Part shown: piece after piece, positions 42,998 through 52,500 of the stretch
How positions within the stretch are numbered: position 1 is the first letter of the stretch
Layout of the letters: each line of letters begins with the position of its first letter
Assembly (NCBI GenBank): GCA_029260265.1
Contig: JAJDDO010000026.1
Span: forward strand, 310,001-374,000
Origin: Phycisphaerales bacterium
GTDB taxonomy: Bacteria; Planctomycetota; Phycisphaerae; Phycisphaerales; UBA1924
Length of the DNA: 64,000 bases
Direction of reading: 5' to 3'
Position numbers and translations under genes: made by a program
The notes under the pieces: generated by a model
What the model saw: only the letters and a program-made list of their open reading frames with translations
Told to the model about the DNA's origin: nothing
Database searches by the model: none

Positions 42998-44281
42998 ATG
43001 GCGACATACACCTACCAAGCACTCAACTCTGCCGGCAAGACCCAGAAGGGCACTGTCGACGCGGGGAGCAGCGAAGAAGCGATCCAGCGGATCAAATCGC
43101 AGGGGTACTTCCCGACATCGGTGCAGCCGCAGAAGGGCAAGAAAGAGAAGGGTGCAAAGGCCCAAGACGAGACCGCGACAAAGAAGAAAAAGAAGAAGGG
43201 CAGCGGCGGGTTTTCAATTGGTGGAGTAAAGCAGAAATACCTCACACTTTTCACCCGCCAGCTTTCGACACTTCAGGACGCGGGTTTGCCGTTGCTCCGT
43301 TCGCTTCAGATTCTTGAGAGCCAGCAAAAGCCCGGGTTGCTGAAGAATATCCTGACCGGTGTGAGTGAAGAGGTCGAGGGTGGGAGTTCATTGAGTGAAT
43401 CAATGAGCAAGTTCCCCAAGGCGTTTGATCACCTCTATGTCAAGATGGTGAACGCGGGTGAAATCGGCGGCGTGCTTGATTTGATCCTTCAGAGGCTCAG
43501 TGAGTTCATGGAGAAGAGCGAGCGGCTCAAGCGGCGCATCAAAAGTGCGATGATCTATCCGGTTGTGGTGGTGATTATCGCGGTTTTGATCCTGACGGGC
43601 ATCATGCTTTTCATTATCCCCAAGTTTCAGCAGATCTTCGCCGACTTTGGTGTGGAGTTGCCCTGGTTGACCCAGATGCTGATCGATACTTCGGACTGGG
43701 TTGCGGGAACGCGAACGGGGCAGACTGTCCCGGGTTGGGCGATCATTATCTTTGGTGTTCCGGCGATCTTTATCGGCTACAGGCTTATCAAAAAGACGCC
43801 TCCGGGCAAGGCGACCTTCGATGTCATCACGCTGTGGACACCGATCTTTGGAAAGCTGATCCGCAAGACCACCATCGCCCGTTTTACCCGTACGCTCGGC
43901 ACGCTGATCGGTGCGGGTGTGCCCATCCTCGAAGCGGTCACGATTACCGCAGAGACCAGCGGGAACTATGTTTTCGAGAAGGCGCTTAAGAAGGTGCATG
44001 ATTCAATCCGTGAGGGTGAAAGCTTCGCGGGCCCCTTGCGTGAATCAAAGACCTGTGACGCGATCGTGGTCAACATGATCGATGTGGGTGAAGAGACCGG
44101 CGATATGGATGCGATGCTCATGAAGATCGCTGATAACTACGACGAGGAAGTCGATGTTGCGGTGGCCGGTTTGGTCTCGTTGCTTGAACCGCTCATGGTT
44201 GTGTTGCTCGGCGGCATGGTCGGGACGATCGTTGTGGCGATGTTCCTCCCCATGGTCAAGATGATCGAATCGCTGGGATAA
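42998..44281 (+). CDS. pilC: PilC/GspF-type inner-membrane platform protein
   Basis: Polytopic platform protein that couples the assembly ATPase to pilin insertion. The 427-residue product starts with TYTYQALNSAGKTQKGTVDA, the classical GspF/PilC start, then a Lys-rich cytoplasmic linker (KGKKEKGAKAQDETATKKKK) longer than usual. Two GspF repeats follow: FTRQLSTLQDAGLPLLRSLQ (first) and FTRTLGTLIGAGVPILEAVT (second), with membrane segments near residues 190-215, 245-265 and 395-420. AAGGAG precedes the ATG; it starts 31 bases after the second ATPase gene and 24 bases before the first pilin-like gene, so operon membership is clear. Confidence 0.95.
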   Translation: MATYTYQALNSAGKTQKGTVDAGSSEEAIQRIKSQGYFPTSVQPQKGKKEKGAKAQDETATKKKKKKGSGGFSIGGVKQKYLTLFTRQLSTLQDAGLPLLRSLQILESQQKPGLLKNILTGVSEEVEGGSSLSESMSKFPKAFDHLYVKMVNAGEIGGVLDLILQRLSEFMEKSERLKRRIKSAMIYPVVVVIIAVLILTGIMLFIIPKFQQIFADFGVELPWLTQMLIDTSDWVAGTRTGQTVPGWAIIIFGVPAIFIGYRLIKKTPPGKATFDVITLWTPIFGKLIRKTTIARFTRTLGTLIGAGVPILEAVTITAETSGNYVFEKALKKVHDSIREGESFAGPLRESKTCDAIVVNMIDVGEETGDMDAMLMKIADNYDEEVDVAVAGLVSLLEPLMVVLLGGMVGTIVVAMFLPMVKMIESLG

Positions 44282-44305
44282 CTCACAGAAACGGAGACCG
44301 ATCCG

Positions 44306-45436
44306 ATGATCGAGGATACACGACAACCTAGGCAAACCCGGAGCGATCGCAAAGCGTTCACGCTGATCGAGGTGCTCGTGGTCATCTCCATCATTGCGTT
44401 GCTCATGGGAATCCTCCTCGTTGGGCTGAATCGTGCGCTCAACTCGGCAAAGAAGAGTGCAAGTGAACAATCGGCCCGCGCGATCGCGCAGGCGGTGATG
44501 CAGTTCAAGAATGAGTTCGGTTTCCTGCCTCCGCTTGTGCATGATGGGCTGGTGATCAGCGGCGGGAATCCAAGCTACCAGCCGATCGCGAATCTCGGAT
44601 CGTCTCAGCAGGACGGGCCGGTGATCGATATCGGCGGCACGAATGGCACATCGCCCGATATCGTGCTGGTTTGGTCCGAGGGATTTGATCTCAACTTCTT
44701 GCGCCGCCGATCGGGCAATGCCGGCGACGGGATCGAGTTGCCCAGCGGCGGCGGGGCGTGGGATGACGATGATGTCTGGGATGATCGTCGGTACTCGAAG
44801 TTCTCGCTCGCTTACTACATCGGTGGCGTGCTTGGCAAGTCTATTGATGGCCGCGAAGGGCCCGGATTCTCAAGGCCGCTCGATGATGGAAGCTTTGAGG
44901 GTGTCGGGTACCCGGTTGGATCGTCAAGAGACAAGTTCGAGCCGACCATGGATGTGGATCGGCGTGGGGTTCGGATCCGTGTTGGGTACGGGTCAATCCA
45001 AGAGTATGTCGAGCATGGACAGCCTGCTCCGGCATCACTGAACCCCGAAGACTTTGACACCGCGCTTGTCGATTCATTCGGCACCGCGTACCGGTACTAC
45101 CGATGGGAGCACGGGCGGCTCGTGCCCGGGCGTGGATTCATCGTCGAGGACGCGCTCGATATGAATATCCCCCCGGTGCTGATCGACCCGGTGCTGTACA
45201 ACGAAGTGAAGAACAACCGGGCCAACGCCGAGACCAAAGACCTGACGCAGGGCAACGCGAAACTGCGGAGCGCCCGGTTCGCCATCGTCGGAGCAGGCCC
45301 GGACAAGCTGTTCGGTGTTGAGGCGATCCAGACTATTGCCGACGCTTTGGGTGTTCCGGTTCCCGCGGATCCCGACGGGAAGGCCGAGCTTCGCAAGCGG
45401 GTCTGGGTAGACAATGCAACCGAGGTAGGGAACTGA
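44306..45436 (+). CDS. Type IV pilin-like protein 1 (GspG-type)
   Basis: A 376-residue prepilin-like protein. Leader of 17 residues ending RKA, then FTLIEVLVVISIIALLMGIL with Glu at +5; the residue before the cleavage point is Ala rather than Gly, which prepilin peptidase can accept. The hydrophobic helix is followed by a large globular part with many Gly/Asp/Asn loops (DWDDDDVWDDRRYSKF-like acidic stretch WDDDDVWDDRR). GspG homologues are ~140 residues, so most of the body is extra. The stop overlaps the next ATG as TGATG, so it is translationally coupled to pilin-like protein 2. Confidence 0.88.
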   Translation: MIEDTRQPRQTRSDRKAFTLIEVLVVISIIALLMGILLVGLNRALNSAKKSASEQSARAIAQAVMQFKNEFGFLPPLVHDGLVISGGNPSYQPIANLGSSQQDGPVIDIGGTNGTSPDIVLVWSEGFDLNFLRRRSGNAGDGIELPSGGGAWDDDDVWDDRRYSKFSLAYYIGGVLGKSIDGREGPGFSRPLDDGSFEGVGYPVGSSRDKFEPTMDVDRRGVRIRVGYGSIQEYVEHGQPAPASLNPEDFDTALVDSFGTAYRYYRWEHGRLVPGRGFIVEDALDMNIPPVLIDPVLYNEVKNNRANAETKDLTQGNAKLRSARFAIVGAGPDKLFGVEAIQTIADALGVPVPADPDGKAELRKRVWVDNATEVGN

Positions 45437-46659
45437 TGCGTAACCAAGCTGGAAAAACTCGTCTGGGTTCCTATCGCGGGTTCACAATCATCGAGTTGAT
45501 GGTGGTGCTTGTTATTCTTTCGATTATTGTCGCCATCTCTGTGCCCGCGTTCCAATCGATGCTTTATTCATCCAAACGCACCTTCGCGGTCAACTCGCTC
45601 AAGAATGCGACGCTCTTGGCCCATGATCTTGCGTTGCGTGGGATCGAGGGAGAAGACGGCGCGGTGGTTTTCTTGTTTGACGAGGGCGGCCAGGTCACCA
45701 TCGTGCCCGCGGTTCGTGTTGGCACGCTTGTTGAACCGTTCTCGCCGTTGGCGACCAATACGGGCGCGTTGCTCGAGCGTGATATCTTTGTCCCGATCGC
45801 AACCGGTGAGACCATCCAACTTCCCAAGAACTGGAGCGTCCGCGGATACGCGACTCCGGGGATGATGATCGATTATCTGAGCGATGGACGCGAAATTACC
45901 AAGTGGTACACCTCGCCGATGTACGGGCAGATGAACGCCAACTCACCAGCCAAGGAAGACCGCAACTGGGTGTTTCCGGAGAGCGGGTTCTACGCGAAGG
46001 ATTCGCAGTCCTTCGGCGCTGCACCGGGCGGGGGCATTGGCTCGTTCGGCAACTCCGATCCAACAGGTCGGCAGTCGTTCATGGTGCGGTTTGATTCCAA
46101 AACCGGTGCGTTGAGCAGAGACACAAACGCGGCGTTGTTCATTGATCCACGCCCTAGCCGCGAACGCCCATTCGGAGATCGCCCAACGCTCGATGATCGC
46201 TGGAAACGGGTTGATCTCGCGGATGACACTCGCCAATGGGCGGTTCGGATGCTCAAGGCACCAAACTTTGGTGGCAGCGGGCAGTGGGATCAGGGGGATA
46301 CCGCGCAGCGGGTCGGGTACATCGGCAACGCATCGAACGATACGGTGCTCGTCAAGCCGGTCACGAGGCTCGCGCTGTATGACGAGCAGGCTCTCGCACG
46401 CGGCATCGGTGCACGCGGGCTCAACAGATCGACAAATACAATCTACAAGCCGTACGACCAGAGCAACCCAGGCAGCCAGATCGAGATCGATGACGCCCTG
46501 TTTGCTACTTTTAATGACGAGCAGGTTCGCGTGGATATCAACCGCTGGGTTGATGGCGATACCACACTTGATGGCAACTTTAACGAGGACGACGAGCCCG
46601 AATCACGGATCTTCACGATCCAGCCGTACTCCGGTGAACTCCAGGAGGTGCTGCGATGA
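45436..46659 (+). CDS. Type IV pilin-like protein 2 (GspH-type)
   Basis: A 407-residue prepilin-like protein. Leader MRNQAGKTRLGSYRG, cleavage after Gly15, then FTIIELMVVLVILSIIVAIS with Glu at +5. The pattern of hydrophobic residues and a following SSKRTFAVNSLKNATLLAHD helix recall GspH/FimT-type minor pseudopilins. The C-terminal 250 residues are a polar globular domain with no recognised family. It overlaps its upstream neighbour by one base and its downstream neighbour by four (ATGA), the pattern expected for subunits made in fixed ratio. Confidence 0.88.
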   Translation: MRNQAGKTRLGSYRGFTIIELMVVLVILSIIVAISVPAFQSMLYSSKRTFAVNSLKNATLLAHDLALRGIEGEDGAVVFLFDEGGQVTIVPAVRVGTLVEPFSPLATNTGALLERDIFVPIATGETIQLPKNWSVRGYATPGMMIDYLSDGREITKWYTSPMYGQMNANSPAKEDRNWVFPESGFYAKDSQSFGAAPGGGIGSFGNSDPTGRQSFMVRFDSKTGALSRDTNAALFIDPRPSRERPFGDRPTLDDRWKRVDLADDTRQWAVRMLKAPNFGGSGQWDQGDTAQRVGYIGNASNDTVLVKPVTRLALYDEQALARGIGARGLNRSTNTIYKPYDQSNPGSQIEIDDALFATFNDEQVRVDINRWVDGDTTLDGNFNEDDEPESRIFTIQPYSGELQEVLR

Positions 46660-47690
46660 GTCTTCGAATCAGAACAAACTCGAGCCGATGCGGGTTCTCA
46701 TTGATCGAGGTGTTGATCGCGATCTTGGTGCTCGCACTCGGATTGCTCGGGCTCGGCGCGATCTTCCCGGTCGTGATCGCTCAGCAGCGGAACGCGGTCG
46801 ATGCGACGCAGGGCGAAGTCGTCGCCAGCACCGCCCAGGCTTTGCTCAGCGGACAGAGTGAGATCATTGATCTGAAGTACATCGCTGGGAATGTGACCTT
46901 TAACGATCCTGGGGCTGTTGATGGTGATTACTCCTACCTTTGGGATTCAAGTTTTTCGTTTGGCCCTGGGGCTGTAAACACCTCGGGGACTCCAAACTAC
47001 GATGTGACCACCGGGGATATTGAGCTGCAAGATGTACCCGCGGGCAATGGCAACACCGTGACGACCGATCAGCTTTGGCAACGAACCATTCCACTCAGTG
47101 CACGCTTGTATCCCCAGCCGTATTCGGGGGTCGAGCCTCAGTTTGTCTGGGACTTTGTCGTTCGGCGTGAACCCACACAAAACGCGATTCAGGTCGGGGT
47201 CTTTGTGCGGCGGATCGAGTCACGCATACCGGTGCCACGCAACTTTTCGCTCTCGGATGTACTCACCGGCAATGGCACGCAGAAACTGATCCCGGTCGCA
47301 TCGAGTTTTACGGGGCTGCCCACGGTTGCACGCCCGGGTCTTCCTGTTGCGTATTCGATCCCACAGTTTCTTGAGATTCATGTGAACGACGAGCAGCTTG
47401 ATCGGTTCGAGTTCACCAACCCGAACGCCATGAATGACACCTCACGCGAGTTTGTGCGGAAGATCGGGCAGAAACTCATCGACAATACCGGCGTGGTCCG
47501 GTCGGTCATCGGGCTGGATAAGGATGATGTCAATATCGTGCTCGTTGACCCGCCGTTCCGTCTTGAGAACGCGGGCAATGGAAACACACCGGGGACCGAT
47601 GCGCAGCGTGCGAGTTGGGTGCAGCAGATCGCGTTTACACCGCTGCCTCCGGCTGCGGCACGGGTGTTCACTGTGGAGGGTGGATCGTGA
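46656..47690 (+). CDS. Type IV pilin-like protein 3 (GspI/PilV-type)
   Basis: A 344-residue prepilin-like protein with leader MSLRIRTNSSRCG, cleavage after Gly13, then FSLIEVLIAILVLALGLLGL, a sequence very close to PilV/GspI helices (the LALGLLGL end is characteristic). The body continues with QQRNAVDATQGEVVASTAQA and a beta-rich domain containing YPQPYSGVEPQFVWDFVVRR. Initiated at ATGA overlapping the previous stop; its own stop overlaps the next GTG start. Minor pilins of this type prime assembly in other systems. Confidence 0.88.
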   Translation: MSLRIRTNSSRCGFSLIEVLIAILVLALGLLGLGAIFPVVIAQQRNAVDATQGEVVASTAQALLSGQSEIIDLKYIAGNVTFNDPGAVDGDYSYLWDSSFSFGPGAVNTSGTPNYDVTTGDIELQDVPAGNGNTVTTDQLWQRTIPLSARLYPQPYSGVEPQFVWDFVVRREPTQNAIQVGVFVRRIESRIPVPRNFSLSDVLTGNGTQKLIPVASSFTGLPTVARPGLPVAYSIPQFLEIHVNDEQLDRFEFTNPNAMNDTSREFVRKIGQKLIDNTGVVRSVIGLDKDDVNIVLVDPPFRLENAGNGNTPGTDAQRASWVQQIAFTPLPPAAARVFTVEGGS

Positions 47691-49438
47691 GTATGAACAG
47701 AGAATCATCACGATTCGAGGCTCGGTCAGGGTTCACCATGATCGAGATGATGGTGACCATCGGTGTGCTCGTGCTTGTTGCGGTGGGGGTCTCGACGATC
47801 TTTACCTCGATCGGCGATACCGTTGATCGCGGACGCAAGATCAGCGAGCTCAACCGGTTTGCATCACAGATCGAGCGTGTGATGCGCGAAGACTTTGAGC
47901 ACATGACCCGTGACGGGTTCTTGGTGATCGCCAACCAGTACGCGACCGATCAAACGGGGACCACGCTCAATGTGCAGGTGTCCAACGCGGATCCAACCCC
48001 GCGCCCACGCCGGGTTGATCAGATCATGTTCTTCGCCCGCGACCAGTTCACCTCGGCCAGGCGTCCGCTTGTGTCGGGCATGACCGCGAGCTCGTCCGAA
48101 GCAGCGATCTGGTACGGGCATGGGCAGAAACGCCCTGCTGCACTCGGCACCGGGAACATTGATACACCGGTCTCCGATGTGTACCTGTTTTTCAATCCGG
48201 CAACCTACGACCACAACATCCCATCATCGATGGATGCAAGCCTCGGGCTCAATGCCTTGGGGGGCGGAAATCCAAACCGGTTCGCGAAGGACTGGTCGCT
48301 GCTTCGGCATGTGACGCTGCTGGTTTCGCCGCAGAACGCGGGGCGTGTGCTGCCTCAGAATGTGTACGGGCTTGATCGGCGAAACCCCGCGCAGCGTCCA
48401 TTTCTCGAAGACTCCGAGCGTCAGATCGCGTTGCAGCCTGTGGCGAGGAGCATCTTCGGAGGGCTTCGCGGAACGGATCTCAGCCGGTTTGCCGTTGATC
48501 CAAATCCGCCGTTGGCGCTCTCAGATCCATTCATAAACTCGCCCGCGGATCAATCTGTTCCCCGCCGCCGCGCAAGCGGGGTTGTTGATCTGGCGGTTGG
48601 TGATCTCGCGATGGTGCGTTCGATCGTCACCTCGTTGTCCTCGCGTGTGCATGGTGGGTCTGGGCTTGGGGCCGATCCAAGGTTGCTGTTTGGTGACGGG
48701 GTTCGTACATATGACAACTTTGCCCGCCAGTACTTTGATCCGACCAACACGACGGTCGATCCGAGCGTGGTTTCGACAAATCGCCGGCGTATCCGCGAGT
48801 GGATGATCAACGCGCTGCCCGGCGAGTGGGATTTGGCTGGGGGGTCGCCGATCGAGCTCTCACGCGTGCGGTACGAGGATGTGCCCACACGGATCGTCTA
48901 TGACGAGGGGCAGTTCGCGAACACCGATGCCGGGCGCCTCGAGCAGGCGATCGCGGAATCGAATCAAGAGATGCTCGGTTCGTCGGTGTTCTTGCCGAGG
49001 TGCACCGAGTTCATCGTCGAGTGGTCGTTCGGATACATCAACGAAAACATCACGGTCGCGGGTGATCCAGATTTCAAGCAGATGATCTGGTACGGGCTTG
49101 ATCGCCAGGTCGATTCGAACTCCAACGGGGTGATCGATACCGGTGACAAGTTTACCGCGGCGGTCTACAACCGGTCGTTCGGGCGAGTGACATCGCCGAT
49201 CGGTCCGGAAGAACTGCTCATTGTGGGTCATCCGGCGGGCGTGCTTCCGGCGGGCAATGCGCCCGAGGTCGCGTGCTTTGGTTACTTTGATCCCAAGGGC
49301 ACCGCGGATGTGAGCAATGACGAGATCTGGATCTGGCCCAAGTTTATCCGTGTGACGATGAGCATCGCGGATCCAACGGATCCGACGATTGAAGAGACCT
49401 ACCAGGTGGTCTTTGAGGTACCTGCGGGGACAAGCTAA
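47687..49438 (+). CDS. Type IV pilin-like protein 4 (GspJ/PilW-type)
   Basis: A 583-residue prepilin-like protein. Leader of 15 residues ending ARSG, then FTMIEMMVTIGVLVLVAVGV with Glu at +5, as in GspJ/PilW. Start is GTG 47687, since GGAGG lies 7 bases before it and its GTGA overlaps the previous stop; an ATG six bases later is the alternative. The body is about three times GspJ length, with many Asn/Asp/Pro loops and a terminal beta-rich part (EDEIWIWPKFIRVTMSIADP-like, here NDEIWIWPKFIRVTMSIA). It is followed by a 99-base gap before the giant GspK-like gene. Confidence 0.87.
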   Translation: MSMNRESSRFEARSGFTMIEMMVTIGVLVLVAVGVSTIFTSIGDTVDRGRKISELNRFASQIERVMREDFEHMTRDGFLVIANQYATDQTGTTLNVQVSNADPTPRPRRVDQIMFFARDQFTSARRPLVSGMTASSSEAAIWYGHGQKRPAALGTGNIDTPVSDVYLFFNPATYDHNIPSSMDASLGLNALGGGNPNRFAKDWSLLRHVTLLVSPQNAGRVLPQNVYGLDRRNPAQRPFLEDSERQIALQPVARSIFGGLRGTDLSRFAVDPNPPLALSDPFINSPADQSVPRRRASGVVDLAVGDLAMVRSIVTSLSSRVHGGSGLGADPRLLFGDGVRTYDNFARQYFDPTNTTVDPSVVSTNRRRIREWMINALPGEWDLAGGSPIELSRVRYEDVPTRIVYDEGQFANTDAGRLEQAIAESNQEMLGSSVFLPRCTEFIVEWSFGYINENITVAGDPDFKQMIWYGLDRQVDSNSNGVIDTGDKFTAAVYNRSFGRVTSPIGPEELLIVGHPAGVLPAGNAPEVACFGYFDPKGTADVSNDEIWIWPKFIRVTMSIADPTDPTIEETYQVVFEVPAGTS

Positions 49439-49537
49439 GCCTTCGGAGATGGGACGCTGCACAGCACCTTGCAGCGATGACGCCGAGCCGAGAATAGAGG
49501 GTGCAGATCCGCTGTGCTTGCAGCGAGGAGTGGAACA

Positions 49538-52500
49538 ATGCTGAAGAGCTCAATGAGAATACGAATACATGCTGATCGCCGAGGCTCTGCGCTTCTTATC
49601 GTGATCGGTACGCTCGCGTTGATCGCGGTGTTTGCTGCGATCTACATCACGATCGGGCAGGGAGACCGCCGAGCCGCAGCGACGGTGCGCACTCGAAATG
49701 ATGCGAAAAATATCGAGAACACCCTCGCCGATTACATCGCGGGGGTGGTCGCGGATGATCGTGTTGATGTCTACACCCAACATCAGGACCCGGGCACTGC
49801 AGTGCTGCACACCCGCGAGGTGACCGATGCGCCCTACACCGACTGGACCGTGCGGAGCGGATCGAACAACGACTTTGAGCTTTTCAATCCAACGGGTCGG
49901 CACACCGCCAATGGGCTGAGTGCCAACCTTGACTTCCGGGTTCCTTATGATGGATGGCTCGCCTCGACTCGTCCTTCGTTTATTGGTGATGATGTCTTTG
50001 GGCGGACCTTCTCGCTTGGTTTTGCGGACCCGGCGACGAAGGAATACCTCGATCACCGCGACTGGTACCAGATCACGAACCTTGCACCGGACGGGCGGTT
50101 TGTCAACTTGCATAACCTTCGCCCGCAGATGATCGGCGGCGTCTCTGGCGGTTTCGAGGCCGAGCCAGGCATCGGGGTCACCAACTTCCCATCCGGTCGT
50201 CGAGTCCGCCGGCTGAGCAATGAGCTCACGCTGATCAGGCCGCAAAACCAGTTCAACCCACAAACCAGACTGCAGGCGCACACGGATGGATACTGGTTGC
50301 CCGGGCAGATCGCACCTGTCGGTGCTCTCGATCCGAATATCCCTGCGCACTGGACCATGCACCAGCGGTTTATGTTTATGCCGATCGATCAGCCGTTCGA
50401 GTTTCTTGACCGATCGGGAGCCTTGGCGGATTGGTCGAGCCCGGATTACCCGCCTTACCAGTACGCGGATACGACCGGCGATGGGATGGCCGATGCTCGC
50501 TGGTTTGAGTTGACGAGCGCACAAGAGTTCCACGGTCTGAGTGGCACACCGCGTGATGACATCAAACGGTTGTACGACAGCCGCGAGTTCCGCGTCTTTG
50601 CAGCTGCCAGGGTGGTCGATCTTTCATCGATGGTCAATGTCAACACCGCGACTGACGGGCTGGGAGTTCCGACGGGCGATACGCCGATGGGATCGAGCCC
50701 CGCAGAGGTGGATTTGCGGCGTCTGCTGACTATGCAGGACGCTGGGCAGGAATACCTGACGAGTTCGTTGCAGTCACCATTTGCAGACATCCCCGTTTCA
50801 TTGGCTGGTATTCACCGGGTCATGCGGTATCAGCAGACCGGTGGGGCGCAGTACAATAAACCTGAATCGGATTATCTCCAGTACCGTACGGAACTGCTCC
50901 CATCGGCTGGGCCGTTGACCAAGCAGCTGGACCCGGATTCGGACGGGCTGCTGATCGGGCGGTTTGCCTACGACGCGCTGCGGATCGGGCTGAATCGAGA
51001 GTTCGGGCTTCAGCCACAGTTTTATCCCGGGGTAGGTTCACTTGAGTACTTTGGCCAAGACTATTCTGTTGTCCCGGCCCCAACCCAGTACTTCAAAGAA
51101 GACCTGCTTCAGTACCCTCGCGACCCGCTCTTTACCGCGTACCCAGGTAAGCCGACGATGATCTCGGCGGATACACGAGAAGAGATGTACCAAAAAATTG
51201 GTAGGCTTGACCCCGCAAACCAGGGCACCGGCGGGCACCAAGAATACGGCAGCGGGCTGTACGGGCTCGATGACATGGCCGAGTTGTTGACCTTCCACGG
51301 GATCAATGATCCGTCTGTGACTTCAAGGCTGGAGACCGCGGTGAGCGGTCGTCTGAGCACTTCGAATGGGCTTGAGCAGAATCGTTTGAGCCCGATGATG
51401 TCCAATCGTCCGCTGAGTATGGACCGGTTCAATCATGGTTCGGTAAAAGACGGCGCGGTCGGGAACAACCCGAATCGCCCGAGGCTGGTCAACGGCATGA
51501 TCGCTGAGGAATCGATGACCATGTTCGCCGTCTCGCCGAGATCATTGATGACGACCTTCAGCGGCAGCGTCGGGCTCCGTCCTTCGACGCCGGTGACGAT
51601 GTACGCCAACGGCACCCGTCCGGGCGAACTGACGCTTAATGAAGTGCAATCAACATTCGGCGCAGCGACATCCAACCCGATCACGATGTTCGGGATCTAT
51701 CGCCGCGCTCTTGCTGGAGAGCTGGGTTCGGTGTATTCAACCGGTGGTATCGGTGATTCGGTCTGGGTGATGGACCCATCGCTGCGCAGAACAGACGCAA
51801 CGGCGGCCCCCTACGCGACCTTGTTTTATGGGCACCGGGGTCCAGAGTACGCTACACGCCTGGCCGCCCATGCGACGGCGAACATGGTGGATATGAACGA
51901 CAACGATGATCAGCCCACGGTTGCCACCGTGCTGATCAATAGTCCGACGGGCAATGCTCGGCGGCAGCTCGACGATCTGAGAGACGAGATTAACGCGGGC
52001 ACCCTTGATATCACTTCAAACAACGATGCCATGCTGTTCCCCGGCGAGGTCCAGTCGTTCCGATTTGAAGTCCCTGAAGACCAGGTCAGCCCGAACTTCG
52101 ATACCGATGCGCTGACTGCTCGTAGGCGGGCCTTCAATGTGTACGGCGTCGAGCCGATGCCGGTGATTTCTGAAGTCTCGTCGATGTATGTCTACACCGA
52201 TGCGCCGGAGGCGGCGGGCGGTGATAAAGATTACACCGAGCCATTCGGTTTGTTTGTTCCTTTGGCGACCAAGTCCGTCACCATTAGGGGGGGGATCGAT
52301 CCGTTGAACGAGGATTTCCTTCTGCAGATCCTTGCGGTCCAGCTGACCAACCCGTTCGATGAGCCGATTAATCTTGGCGGGGTCGGCGGGAATGATTTCA
52401 TGAAACGCAAGGGCAACACCGCGTTCGGGAACACGAACAACTTCGAGTTCCTGTACTACTTCGAGTACAACGGGCGGTACTTCAAGCTCGGCGAGTTCGT

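Noticed and set aside
49439-49537. Gap before the giant GspK-like gene considered for a riboswitch or small RNA
   Set aside because: No recognisable conserved core (for example cyclic-di-GMP riboswitch GGUCACGCACAGGGCAAACC-like elements) and no terminator or clear hairpin.
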